A stretch of 64,000 nt of DNA from Gemmobacter sp. 24YEA27 (GTDB taxonomy: Bacteria > Pseudomonadota > Alphaproteobacteria > Rhodobacterales > Rhodobacteraceae). The position numbers and the translations under genes are program-made. A model generated the notes under the pieces. That model made no database searches. It saw only the letters and a list, made by a program, of their open reading frames with translations, and was not told where the DNA came from. The stretch spans positions 423,501 through 487,500 of the forward strand of contig NZ_JASJPW010000001.1 of assembly GCF_030052995.1 (NCBI RefSeq), read 5' to 3'. How positions within the stretch are numbered: position 1 is the first letter of the stretch; every line of letters starts with the position of its first letter. Of the stretch, positions 50,437-59,230 are shown one piece after another.

Positions 50437-51060
50437 TCAGCCCGTTACATCCAGCATACATCCGACCCCTTTGGCGATCTGTTCGGGCGTCGCATCGCGG
50501 CGGTAAAAATCGGCAAAACCGATACCGGGCAGCATCAGATAGGTGAAGGCCGAATGGTCAACCATATAGAAATCATCGGTGGCCGGCTGGAGGTTATAAT
50601 AGACGCGATACGCCTTTGCCGCAGCGTCAATCTGTTCCGGAGTGCCCGTCAGACCAATCGCCGTTTCGCTGAAGGCTTCTGCGTAATCGCCCACAACCTG
50701 AGGTGTATCCCGCTTGGGATCGACCGTGACGAAAACCAGCCTGACATCGCGACCCGCGTCCTTCAGCAAATCCAGGGCCTCGGCATTTCGCGACATATCG
50801 AAGGGGCAGACATCGGGGCAGAATGTATAGCCGAAATAAACCAGTGTCGGCCGGGTGATCACCTCTTTATCGGTCACCTCAGTGCCGGTTTTGTCGAGAA
50901 GCGTAAACGGCCCGCCAATATCTGCTCCGCCGACATTCCCTTCACGACATTGCGCCAGCGGATCGGCATTGCTTTGGCCGGCAAAGAACAGATAGCCCGC
51001 CGTCCCCCCTATCAGCGCGGCCAGCAGCCCCGCCGCTCCGATTGCGTAAATCCTGTTCAT
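50437..51060 (-). CDS. senC: SenC/PrrC (SCO1-type copper chaperone)
   Basis: A 207-residue membrane-anchored thioredoxin-fold protein needed for copper insertion in cytochrome oxidase. It has one N-terminal membrane segment, the copper ligands in FGYTFCPDVCPF (CxxxC), and a late His in YMVDHSAFTYLM. The start at 51060 (MNRIYAIGAAG) fits the membrane anchor. It lies between regA and the divergent regB. Confidence 0.93.
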   Translation of the reverse strand: MNRIYAIGAAGLLAALIGGTAGYLFFAGQSNADPLAQCREGNVGGADIGGPFTLLDKTGTEVTDKEVITRPTLVYFGYTFCPDVCPFDMSRNAEALDLLKDAGRDVRLVFVTVDPKRDTPQVVGDYAEAFSETAIGLTGTPEQIDAAAKAYRVYYNLQPATDDFYMVDHSAFTYLMLPGIGFADFYRRDATPEQIAKGVGCMLDVTG

Positions 51061-51185
51061 CGCCTTCTCCGCTTTTGTCACCAGGAACGCCCCGCGGAGC
51101 CTCCTGCGCTGTCCAGTTGCCCCATTGATCCCCTGGAGCGCGGGCCGTAACAAGGCATAACGATACGAGTAAAGGCGCATTCACA
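51061..51185. promoter_or_regulatory. Divergent senC/regB promoter region
   Basis: These 125 bases hold the promoters of the divergent senC-regA-hvrA and regB units. In Rhodobacter the equivalent region is bound by RegA itself; I cannot mark the site. Confidence 0.4.
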
Positions 51186-52574
51186 ATGCGACAAATCGCG
51201 GGCTTTGGTTTTGTCGCCGGAACAGGTGCGGCAGACCGCGTCTGGCTCAGGACGCTGATCCTCATCCGCTGGCTGGCGATCTGCGGTCAGCTTGCGGCCA
51301 TCTCCCTCGCCGATCTGTGGTTCGGGATCGCGCTGCCGCTGGGGCTTTGCCTGCTCGCCATCGGGGCCTCGGTCATCGTCAATCTGATCGTGACCTTCAT
51401 CTTTCCCGGCAACCGCAGACTGAGCGAAACCGGCGCGCTCCTGTCGCTGCTGTTTGATCTCTGCCAGCTTGGGTTTCTGGTCTTTGTCACCGGCGGGCTG
51501 ACCAATCCTTTCGCGCTTCTGTTCATCGCGCCGGTCACCATTTCAGCCTCGGTGCTCGGGATCGGCCCGACAATGATCCTGGGCACGGCTTCGATTGCGA
51601 TGGTCTCGGGCCTGGCGGTGGTGAATATCCCGATCACCCTTGCGGGTGGCATCACGCTGACCATCCCGCGGCTTTTCACCTTTGGCTTCTGGGCGGCCAT
51701 CGTGGTCGGCATCGTCTTTCTCGGCGTCTATGCCCGCCGCGTCGCGCGCGAGAGCCGGGCGCTCTCGGATGCGCTGCTCGCAACCCAGATGGCGCTCGCG
51801 CGCGAACAGAAGCTGACCGATCTTGGCGGCGTAGTCGCAGCGGCGGCGCATGAGCTCGGGACGCCGCTCGCAACGATCAAACTGGTCTCGGCCGAGCTGA
51901 TGGACGAGCTGTCGGATCAGCCGGAGCTGCTGGCCGATGCGCGGCTGATCCGCGAACAGGCCGACCGCTGCCGCGACATTCTGCATGGCATGGGGCGGGC
52001 CGGCAAAGACGATCTCCAGCTGCGCCAGGCGCCGCTTTCGACCCTGCTGCGCGAGGCCGCAGAGCCGCATATGAACCGCGGCAAAGAGCTGGTGTTCGAA
52101 CCCGGCCCCGCCAGCAGCGCCCTGCGCGAACCGATGGTGCGCCGCAGCCCCGAAACTATCCACGGGTTGCGCAACCTGATCCAGAACGCAGTCGATTTCG
52201 CGGCAGGCCATGTCTGGATCCAGTATGACTGGAGCGGTGACCATATCGCGCTGCGCATCGTCGATGACGGGCCTGGCTATCCGCCCAATGTGATCAACCG
52301 GATCGGCGACCCCTTCGTGCGGTCGCGCCGCAACGAACAGGATCTGAGCCGGCGCCCGGAATATGAGGGCATGGGTCTTGGCCTGTTCATCGCCAAAACG
52401 CTGCTCGAGCGCACCGGCGCAAGTCTGACCTTCACCAATGCCCATGATCCGTTCCTGCCCGACACGGACCGCCAGGAGCGGTCAGGCGCGCTGGTCGGGG
52501 TCCGCTGGCGAAAGGCGGATCTCCTCGCCTCAGACATCGCGCCGGGCGCCGCCAATGCGCAGATCGAGATCTGA
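51186..52574 (+). CDS. regB: Redox sensor histidine kinase RegB/PrrB
   Basis: A 462-residue kinase with six membrane segments in its first 185 residues. The quinone-binding motif GGLTNPF is present, the H-box is AAHELGTPLATIK (phospho-acceptor His), the redox-active Cys lies in EQADRCRDILHGM, and the ATP-binding part has GLRNLIQNAVDFA, VDDGPGYP and GMGLGLFIAK. It senses the ubiquinone pool and phosphorylates RegA. Confidence 0.96.
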   Translation: MRQIAGFGFVAGTGAADRVWLRTLILIRWLAICGQLAAISLADLWFGIALPLGLCLLAIGASVIVNLIVTFIFPGNRRLSETGALLSLLFDLCQLGFLVFVTGGLTNPFALLFIAPVTISASVLGIGPTMILGTASIAMVSGLAVVNIPITLAGGITLTIPRLFTFGFWAAIVVGIVFLGVYARRVARESRALSDALLATQMALAREQKLTDLGGVVAAAAHELGTPLATIKLVSAELMDELSDQPELLADARLIREQADRCRDILHGMGRAGKDDLQLRQAPLSTLLREAAEPHMNRGKELVFEPGPASSALREPMVRRSPETIHGLRNLIQNAVDFAAGHVWIQYDWSGDHIALRIVDDGPGYPPNVINRIGDPFVRSRRNEQDLSRRPEYEGMGLGLFIAKTLLERTGASLTFTNAHDPFLPDTDRQERSGALVGVRWRKADLLASDIAPGAANAQIEI

Positions 52575-52659
52575 CAGCGGCGCTGTTTAAGCATTAACCC
52601 GCAATTAACGCATCGCACATTAACCTCTTCACCGGAACGTGAAGCAGTGGGCTGATTGC

Positions 52660-54290
52660 ATGCCAGGTATGGAAGCGGACTGGATATTCGCAAGCGGGCT
52701 GGTGATCACTGCGGCCCTGATTGCACTCGCCTGTCTTCTCGTCATGGCGGCGGTGCAGTCGCGCAGCCCGGCAGCATCCTCGGTCTTCGGATCCGTCCTG
52801 CCTGAAACCGTGTTCATTTTCGATGGAGAGGCGCTGGTCGATGCCACCCCTCCGGCCCGCGCGCTGATGGCGACCGGGGTCGAATCCGGCGGCCCCTGGT
52901 TCCGGGCTCTCTCGCGGCTCGAGCCGATGTTCCCCGGGCTCTGGACGCGGCTGGAAGGGTTGCAGCGTGAGGGACGTTTCGTGCTCTGCTCGCGCGAGGA
53001 TGTCACCCCGCCGATGGTGCTGCGCGCCGAATATCTGGGCGGGCTGACACGGCTGACCCTGGTGGATGGCGAGGGCGAGGCCGCCCGGCCCGGCTCGGAC
53101 GGCCTGGCGGAACTTGCGCTGCGCGATGAGCTGGCCGGGCTGCATGACACGCTTGCGCGCGCGCCGCTGCCGATCTGGCGCGAAACGGCAGATGGCGAGG
53201 TGATCTGGGCCAATGGCCCCTATCTCGCAGCGGCGGCCGAGCGGCTGGAACCCGGCAAAGAACTCGCCTGGCCGCTGCCCGCGATCTTTCCGCGCAAACC
53301 GGATGACCCTGAAGCCGGATCTGCCAAAACCAGCGCCCTAGCCGCAAAATCACGGGGATTACCCAATGCGACCCGCGCCTCGCTGACGCTGGGCCAAACG
53401 GTCCATTGGTATGATGTCCTGTCGCGCCCCCTGCCCGGGCGGGGCAGCAATGCAGGGCGTCTGTGTTATGCCCTGCCCGCCGACGGGCTGGTCGCGGCGG
53501 AAAACAGCCTGCGTGACTTTACCCAGACCCTGGCCAAGACCTTTGCGCAGCTGCCGATTGGCCTCGCGATTTTCGACAAGTCGCGGGTTTTGCAGATGTT
53601 CAACCCCGCGATGCTGGATCTGACCGGGCTGCCGGTGGAATTCCTGATCGCACGCCCAAGCCTGCCGGCGCTGCTCGACGCATTGCGCGAACGCTCGATG
53701 CTGCCGGAGCCGAAGGATTACCGCTCCTGGCGGCGCCAGATGGCCGAGATGGAGAAAGCCGCTGCTGAAGGCCTGTTCGAGGAAACCTGGGCCCTGCCAT
53801 CGGGCCGCACCTGGCGGGTCACCGGGCGGCCGCATCCCAATGGTGCACTTGCCTTCATGCTGGAAGATATCTCGACCGAAATGACCCGCACCCGCCGCTA
53901 CCGTGCAGATCTGGAACTCGGCCAGGCGGTGATCGACGGGTTGCCGGATGCCGTCGTGGTCTTCGCCCAGGATGGATCGGTTGCAATGGCAAATGCGGCG
54001 GCGACCCGGCTCTGGGGCAAAGCCCGCTGGAAGGGCCGGATAACAGCAATGGCGGCAAGGCGATCCACTTCTGGCGCGAAAAAACCGCCCCGACGCTCCT
54101 GTGGAATGATCTTGAAGAGTTCATCGGCCTGTTCGGCACCCGGGAGGCCTGGGACGGCGATCTGCGCATGACTGACGGCCGCGCCTTTTCCTGCCGCGTC
54201 GCACCAATGCCGCATGGCGCAACGCTTGTCACATTCCGCCTGTCAGAGCCCGCCGCCACGGGGGGACCGGTGGCTCCCGCGCTATGCTGA
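52660..54290 (+). CDS. PAS-domain membrane protein (frameshifted as sequenced)
   Basis: A protein of about 545 residues with one N-terminal membrane segment (WIFASGLVITAALIALACLL), then at least two PAS-like regions (one with LPIGLAIFDKSRVLQMFNPAML; the next with LPDAVVVFAQDGSVAMANAA). No kinase catalytic domain is visible. The frame breaks near 54033; adding one G continues with PDNSNGGKAIHFWREKTAP and ends at 54290 with PVAPALC. A GTG at 52639 is an alternative start. It follows regB on the same strand, so redox signalling is possible but unproven. Confidence 0.72.
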
Positions 54291-54833
54291 TTGCCTGAGC
54301 CGTCCCCGTGGCGCCCCGGGCCGGTCTTGCGGCACCACAGCCTGCGGGACTTCGCGCCACTTCACGATCGGCAGTCTGATTTTTGCGCCTCCCTGCCGCG
54401 GCGAATCACAAGACGCATCAACGGAAAAGCCGCCGACCTGCGCCGTCGCCTGATCCGGCCCGTACACGGAGGTTTCGCGCGGTTCGGCCCGTTTACCTGG
54501 GCATCATGCGACGTTTCACGATCTGCCCCGGCAAAACCCCACCTCGTCTGGACAACAGAGGCGCTATAAACCCGAAACCATCTGTCATATGAGGCGTCCT
54601 GCGATCCCCGGCAGCCACGGGCGGAGATCCCTCTCGCCGCAACCTTGCTCCTCCGGCTGCAATGGTTAGTGAGTCTGTTGCCTGGGCCGATGATGCATGG
54701 CGGGTGGCGGCGAGGCCAGGTAAGCCCGGGCACATATTCGCGATTGCGTCACCGCCGCGCGAACAAGGCAGCGGCGGCCTTGTTACAGGCCGCCGCCAGG
54801 GAGAGGATCCCCCTCCCATTCCTGTCAGTGGGC
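54291..54833. other. 543-base intergenic region between PAS and DUF481 genes
   Basis: I see no supported gene here. A strong hairpin with ten-base arms GCGGCGGCCT and AGGCCGCCGC (54771-54796) lies 38 bases after the DUF481 stop on the minus strand; with no T-run it is at best a factor-dependent stop. The rest is unstructured to my eye. Confidence 0.4.
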
Positions 54834-55706
54834 TCAGAAACCGAAGACCAGCGACAGGCCGAGTTTGTTATCCGTGCGGATTGCCCGGCTGTCATTGTAT
54901 TCGGTCAGGTAGCTGACCCGGGTCGAGATCGCGTCAGTCACCTTGAAGTTGACGCCGAGATCGTTGTTCGCCCGCAGCGCGGAGTCCGAATTCAGCACGT
55001 CGGTGTCATTGGTGAAGAATACGTTATCGTTGATCTTGTAGTAGAAGCGCGACGACGCGATGTAGCCGGTCTCGGTGGTCGACTCCCCCAGACCATTCTT
55101 CAGATAGCTGACACCGACACCAGCCTGCACGCGCCAGGCCATATCCGTCTCGTTGATGATGCGGTAGCCCGGACCCACGCCGAGGAAGGCGTCCTGTTGC
55201 GTCTGGCCACGCAGCTGTTCGGTATCGCTGATCGCATCGGCGCGCTGTTCATCCGTCAGCCGGTCGGCGAGACCGTCCGACACAACCCGACCCAGCACGA
55301 AACCGTAGAAGCGGTCATCAAAGGAATAGGTCGCGTCATAGATACCGAAGACATCACGCTTGGTCGATTTGTTGTCGGCCTCGGAATAATCGATCACTGC
55401 GCCGATGGTCTGGCTGAAGGCTCCGGCGCCGTGGCGAACACGCAGACCGATGGTCAGGTCCTGCGATTCATTGTTGCCGGTCTTGCCGGAATAGCCGATC
55501 GAGGCCGAGCCCGAAAAGCCCTGACGGAAATCCGGGCTGCCGAAACGGGCATTGTCCTCGGCGCGGGCCATATCCCGGGCGACATCGCGCTCAACATCCT
55601 CGATCTGGTCATCAATCGATGAAATCCCGACAATGTCAGTCTGTGCGAAGGCAGGCGCCGTCAGTCCGAGCGCCAGGATGGCTGAAGTCAGATAGAGCGG
55701 TTTCAT
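54834..55706 (-). CDS. DUF481 outer-membrane β-barrel protein
   Basis: A 290-residue outer-membrane protein with signal peptide MKPLYLTSAILALGLTAPAFAQ, a helical/charged stretch (residues 30-60) and a β-barrel of alternating residues from FSGSASIGYSGKTGN to the terminal LSLVFGF. This is the DUF481 (YdiY-like) family, sometimes salt-induced; the function is unknown. The leader shares a 13-base motif and hairpin with the porin gene. Confidence 0.85.
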   Translation of the reverse strand: MKPLYLTSAILALGLTAPAFAQTDIVGISSIDDQIEDVERDVARDMARAEDNARFGSPDFRQGFSGSASIGYSGKTGNNESQDLTIGLRVRHGAGAFSQTIGAVIDYSEADNKSTKRDVFGIYDATYSFDDRFYGFVLGRVVSDGLADRLTDEQRADAISDTEQLRGQTQQDAFLGVGPGYRIINETDMAWRVQAGVGVSYLKNGLGESTTETGYIASSRFYYKINDNVFFTNDTDVLNSDSALRANNDLGVNFKVTDAISTRVSYLTEYNDSRAIRTDNKLGLSLVFGF

Positions 55707-55734
55707 GGCAATTCCTTTCACGGGTTACGTCCGT

Positions 55735-55768
55735 CCCAACTCAGGGGCGGTTGATGAGAAGGAATTGG
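55735..55768 (-). promoter_or_regulatory. Leader hairpin with CCCCTGAGTTGGG, DUF481 mRNA
   Basis: On the minus strand CCAATTC pairs with GAGTTGG around a 19-base loop ending in CCCCT. The 13-mer at 55735-55747 is identical to the one before the porin gene and ends 29 bases before the DUF481 ATG (31 in the porin). Shared control of two outer-membrane protein mRNAs is inference. Confidence 0.5.
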
Positions 55769-55918
55769 TTGTTTTGCCGGGATTCGGAACCTTCACGAAA
55801 CTTGAGCCATCCCCGAGAATTACTCGTGGAACCAGATCTTTTCTGGCGAAATGGCACTGCACGGGGCTGATGAAAGGATTTTTCTTGTTTTATCTCAGGC
55901 AGATGCAATGAACTGTGT

Positions 55919-56806
55919 TCATGTTTCGCGCAACGCAAGCACTTCGGCATTGGTGTCTGACGCCTGGCTGGCGGCTTCCAGCAGTGTTTCCTTTGCAACA
56001 GCGAGCAGCTTCTCGCCGAGGTCATCGCGCCACAAAGACCAGACCGGAAGCTGGAAAACCGGCGCATTCGCGACCGGATGCAGCTGCGCCAGGTCGAGAA
56101 AGCGCTTTGCATGCCGGGCGGGAAGATAGGCTGCAAAGGGGCGGGTCTGGATAAACAGCGCGGCCAGCGAGCCGAAGGCCAGTTGCAGACGTGTGCCATG
56201 CAGCGAGGGGAGCGCCTCTTCGTGAAAGCGCATGAACTCGGGTCCCCAATCCACCAGCGCATAATTTTCGCCCAGATCCGCGACGGTCAGCCCCTGGCGC
56301 GACGAGACCAGCACCAGCTGGTCATCAAGCAGCTGCTCTGCATGGATCCCGGGCCGGTTCGCGACGGAATAGGACAGGGCGACATCGATCCCGCCTTGCA
56401 ACAGGTTATGCGTCAGCGTTTCCGCCCGCGCCATCTCAGCCCGCAAAGCAAGATCGGGCAGGCGGGCGCGCAACAGATCCAGCCAGCCAAATCCGAGGCG
56501 CGGCCAGAGCGAGGGCTCTGAGCCGATCACCAGGCGCAGGCCTTCGTCACCAGATGCCGAGACCCGCAGCCGGGCCTGTTCCCAGTTGCGCAGGATTGCA
56601 ATGGCAAAGCCACGAAACTCACGACCTGCCGCTGTCAGCGCCACCCCGTCTTTGGATCGGGTGAAAAGCGGGCGGCCCAGCTGCTCTTCGAGCCGCTGGA
56701 TCCGGAGACTGACCGCCGATTGCGTGACAAAAAGCCGCTCCGAGGCTGCGGCAAAGGATCCGGTTTCCGCCGTCTCCATAAAGGTTCGGACAAGTTGCAG
56801 TTCTAT
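55919..56806 (-). CDS. LysR-family transcriptional regulator, apparent AUA start
   Basis: A 295-residue LysR regulator. The helix-turn-helix is ETGSFAAASERLFVTQSAVSLRIQ, followed by the linker helix and effector-binding domain. The first in-frame ATG (56779) removes the conserved leading residues. Reading upstream gives ATA-ELQLVRTFMETAETG, the standard LysR N-terminus, with GGAGG eight bases before the ATA (56804-56806); no ATG, GTG or TTG exists in frame upstream. Either AUA is used or the start codon is mutated. The effector and targets are unknown. Confidence 0.75.
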   Translation of the reverse strand: MELQLVRTFMETAETGSFAAASERLFVTQSAVSLRIQRLEEQLGRPLFTRSKDGVALTAAGREFRGFAIAILRNWEQARLRVSASGDEGLRLVIGSEPSLWPRLGFGWLDLLRARLPDLALRAEMARAETLTHNLLQGGIDVALSYSVANRPGIHAEQLLDDQLVLVSSRQGLTVADLGENYALVDWGPEFMRFHEEALPSLHGTRLQLAFGSLAALFIQTRPFAAYLPARHAKRFLDLAQLHPVANAPVFQLPVWSLWRDDLGEKLLAVAKETLLEAASQASDTNAEVLALRET

Positions 56807-57210
56807 GGCCTGATCCTCCGCACTGAGACGAGACCCACTCGCCCCGCCAGAAGTCAGAAGTCAACGGACAGCCTGCCGGCAAGGGCGCTTCCATGCGGGA
56901 TCTCGCCCGGAAGGCAAACGACCGGCGCGACGCCCCTCACCGGTCGAGCGCCCACCCTGGTCCCTCCCTTATCGGTGCGCAGGACTGGCGCCCGGCGTTT
57001 TCGAGGCGTCGAAGATGGAGTATCGCCGCTTCGATCCTGATGACGTCAATCCTCCGTGCACCTATAGCCTGACATGTTTCCGGGATGGCGCAGTCCCCGC
57101 ACGCATTATTAGATCGGCATTGTTCGTGTAAATTTCGCTTGCCCTTGCCCCTCCCGACTGTGGGCGGTGCTGATCGTCGCCGATAGCGGCAACCCCGGCA
57201 TGGCGCTCGC
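56807..57210. other. About 400-base intergenic region, nothing recognised
   Basis: This stretch lies between the LysR gene and a possible hypothetical gene. I see no RNA gene, repeat or clear coding sequence in it. It may contain the promoter of the leftward LysR gene, whose Shine-Dalgarno GGAGG is at its left edge. Confidence 0.35.
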
Positions 57211-57696
57211 GTGCCGATCGTGATACCCGTGCCGCTCAACAAGAAGGCGAGCAATACAGTGCCTCAGGACGAGCAGAGCTTTATCCGGCTGGACGATGAT
57301 GACATCCGTTACCTCAGCATTCAGCTGCGGGGCGTTAAGCAGGCGCGGGTGCGCTTTCTGACTGCCACGCCCGAGTTTCAGCTTGAGGTGATCGAGGTCC
57401 TGCTGGCGCTTGGCGTATCGGCAACGGCCGAGAGGCTGGCCCAGATCGCTCCCTATCCGAAGCGAAGATTCGGGATCCGCTATAAGGGCGACACCGCTAT
57501 CGTCACTGTGGCTCAGGACGCGCTGCTTCTGGGTGAGGCCGTCGAAGCCTGTCGAGGCAGGGCCCGCCACCACAAGCGGGCCGAAACCAGCGCAGGAGAA
57601 ACAGATGCGCAATACTATCTTTCTGATGGCAACCTCCGTGTTTTTCGCCATCACCCTCATGTCACCGGTACAGGCCGGTGTTGCCGGAGAGTATGA
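57211..57696 (+). CDS. Hypothetical protein (161 aa), doubtful extent
   Basis: The first 120 codons (VPLNKKASNTVPQDEQSFIR onward) show G/C-rich third positions and a balanced composition, including DDDDIRYLSIQLRGV and TATPEFQLEVIEVLLALGV, so they look coding. I do not recognise the family. The start is a GTG with no good ribosome-binding site. The last 30 codons overlap the signal peptide of the next gene in another frame and look non-coding, so the true end may be earlier or altered by an indel. Confidence 0.4.
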   Translation: MPIVIPVPLNKKASNTVPQDEQSFIRLDDDDIRYLSIQLRGVKQARVRFLTATPEFQLEVIEVLLALGVSATAERLAQIAPYPKRRFGIRYKGDTAIVTVAQDALLLGEAVEACRGRARHHKRAETSAGETDAQYYLSDGNLRVFRHHPHVTGTGRCCRRV

Positions 57697-57904
57697 GGTT
57701 GTCGGGGTTGAGGCCGAAGATATGCTGAAAATGCGGTCCGGACCCGGCATTGGCTACACCATCATCCTCGGACTTCCGAATGGCACATTGGTCAGGGTTC
57801 ACAGCTGCGAGCAAAGCGGCAGCACGCGCTGGTGCAAGGTCTCACTTAAGCAAGCCCGCGCGCTTAAGGGCTACGTGTCGGCATCCTACCTGCGGAAACT
57901 GTGA
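57605..57904 (+). CDS. Secreted SH3-domain protein
   Basis: A 99-residue protein with a signal peptide (MRNTIFLMATSVFFAITLM, cleaved after VQA) and a bacterial SH3 domain: LKMRSGPGIGYTIILGLPNG and STRWCKVSLKQA with GYVSASYL at the end. AGGAGA lies five bases before the ATG. Such domains often bind peptidoglycan; the role here is unknown. It is the last ordinary gene before the mobile-element debris. Confidence 0.78.
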   Translation: MRNTIFLMATSVFFAITLMSPVQAGVAGEYEVVGVEAEDMLKMRSGPGIGYTIILGLPNGTLVRVHSCEQSGSTRWCKVSLKQARALKGYVSASYLRKL

Positions 57905-57949
57905 TCTCTCGCCCGTTCTGAGGCCAACGGTTATACTCTGACCGTGACG

Positions 57950-58695
57950 GTGCCTCTGACTTTTATCCGGCGTGAGCGAGCTCCGGGCTTGAGTTCTGCC
58001 CATTCGGGTGAGTTGAGCAACGTGGGCTGGTGCAGTGCCTTGCAGGTTGCGCAGCGCCAAACCCCGTTGCAGGGCAAAGGTTTGGGCAAACTCGGCTAGG
58101 GTCTGCCAGTCGAGAAGGGAGTGGGGCCGTTCAGCGTTATCGTCCGTGCACCAGGCGGCCAGGGTTGCGCGGGCATGGTGCAGGGGCGGAACTGGGTCTC
58201 GTTCAACAACTCGTCGCGCAGGATTCCGTTGAAGCTCTCAATGAGGGCATTCTGGGCCGGCTTTCCCGCGCGCAGTCATCCACCACGGTCATGATCCGGA
58301 AGCGACTACCATCCGTTAGTTGATCGGATGTCGAGCCATGGAGCGCAACTGGTTCGAGTAACCATTGCGAGGGTCCAACAACCAGCGCTGGTTCGGCATG
58401 ACCGGCAGCGTCATCGGTGCCCGCGTGCGGATGGCCGGCTTACTCCCGCCAAGGCGGCGCACGTGCAGTGTCATCGGGGAAACGATCCCCCGGATCGTTT
58501 CCTGATCCTCCTCCACCTCTAGCCGCTTCAGCCGCTTTGCCTCGCTGACATCCATACCGCCAGACCTGGCCTTGCCTTGTAAACGGTGGCACCGCTGACG
58601 CCATTCTTGCGGCATAGATCGGCGACGGACACCCCAGCCTCATGCTCTTTCAAAATACAGTTGATCTGACCTTCGGTGAACCTGCCGCGCTTCAT
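57950..58695 (-). pseudogene. Decayed IS3-family element remnant (orfA and orfB fragments)
   Basis: On the minus strand, MKRGRFTEGQINCILKEHEA with GVSVADLCRKNGVSGATVYK is an IS3-type OrfA helix-turn-helix domain. A frame change then gives GGMDVSEAKRLKRLE, followed directly by OrfB pieces [44 protein letters not shown] and [11 protein letters not shown] in shifting frames. About 60 residues of the DDE core are missing between DDCAR and NALIESFNG. It cannot encode an active transposase. Confidence 0.75.
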
Positions 58696-58741
58696 CTCCG
58701 GTCCTCTCGGTTGGGCCAGAGCGTACGACAAACTGGATTAG

Positions 58742-58850
58742 CCGCAGGAGATCGTGCTGACGCCAGACCCCGTGAGCGGCGAGCTTCAGATCGAAGTACG
58801 GGGTGATCTGGCAGGCATTCTGACGATTGCTTTGGAACGCAGAAAGCCCG
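58742..58850 (+). pseudogene. Serine recombinase C-terminal fragment (plus strand)
   Basis: PQEIVLTPDPVSGELQIEV continuing RGDLAGILTIALERRK resembles the extreme C-terminal part of large serine recombinases (the 'ELxGxLAGIL' region). It is preceded by a stop and loses similarity after the WAGG. It faces a second, similar fragment on the other strand 40 bases away. Confidence 0.5.
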
Positions 58851-58889
58851 CCTTTTGGGCGGGCGGTGTGCAAGTTGATTTGGTTGCGG

Positions 58890-59230
58890 GGACCTGCGGC
58901 CACTGGCGTCATAAGTCCTGTTCGCCCCTGTTCCGGCTGGGCGGCAGCGATGCCCAGGATACCCATCAGTTCGCCGCGTAGCTCGGCATGAACCTCGCCC
59001 CGCTTCTCGCCGGGTATGACGATGATCCCGCCGATCAGCGAGGTGAGGCTTCGGCAGCCTCGCGACCGCCGTCCGGATCATTCAATGCTTCGGCGAAGCG
59101 CACGACATTCCGGCTGTAGTTTGCGGCCACGTTCGGGTGAACATCCGGCATATCTGCGGGCGCTTCGGCCATGCGGGTGATGATGTCCGCCTTCTGCCGT
59201 TCCAGTTCGTCCATCCGCGGCTTCATTGAC
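58890..59230 (-). pseudogene. Serine recombinase C-terminal fragment (minus strand)
   Basis: RMDELERQKADIITRMAEAP with DVHPNVAANYSRNVVRFAEA matches the coiled region near the end of serine recombinases; after a frame change at about 59035 it continues GGIIVIPGEKRGEVHAEL and RGELMGILGIAAAQ, the terminal region. The catalytic and zinc domains are absent. Its first part is fused in frame to the hydrolase piece of the mosaic reading frame. Confidence 0.6.

Noticed and set aside
57109..57750. A 213-codon minus-strand frame over the hypothetical and SH3 genes
   Set aside because: The plus-strand SH3 gene has a signal peptide, domain and ribosome-binding site; the minus frame has none of these.
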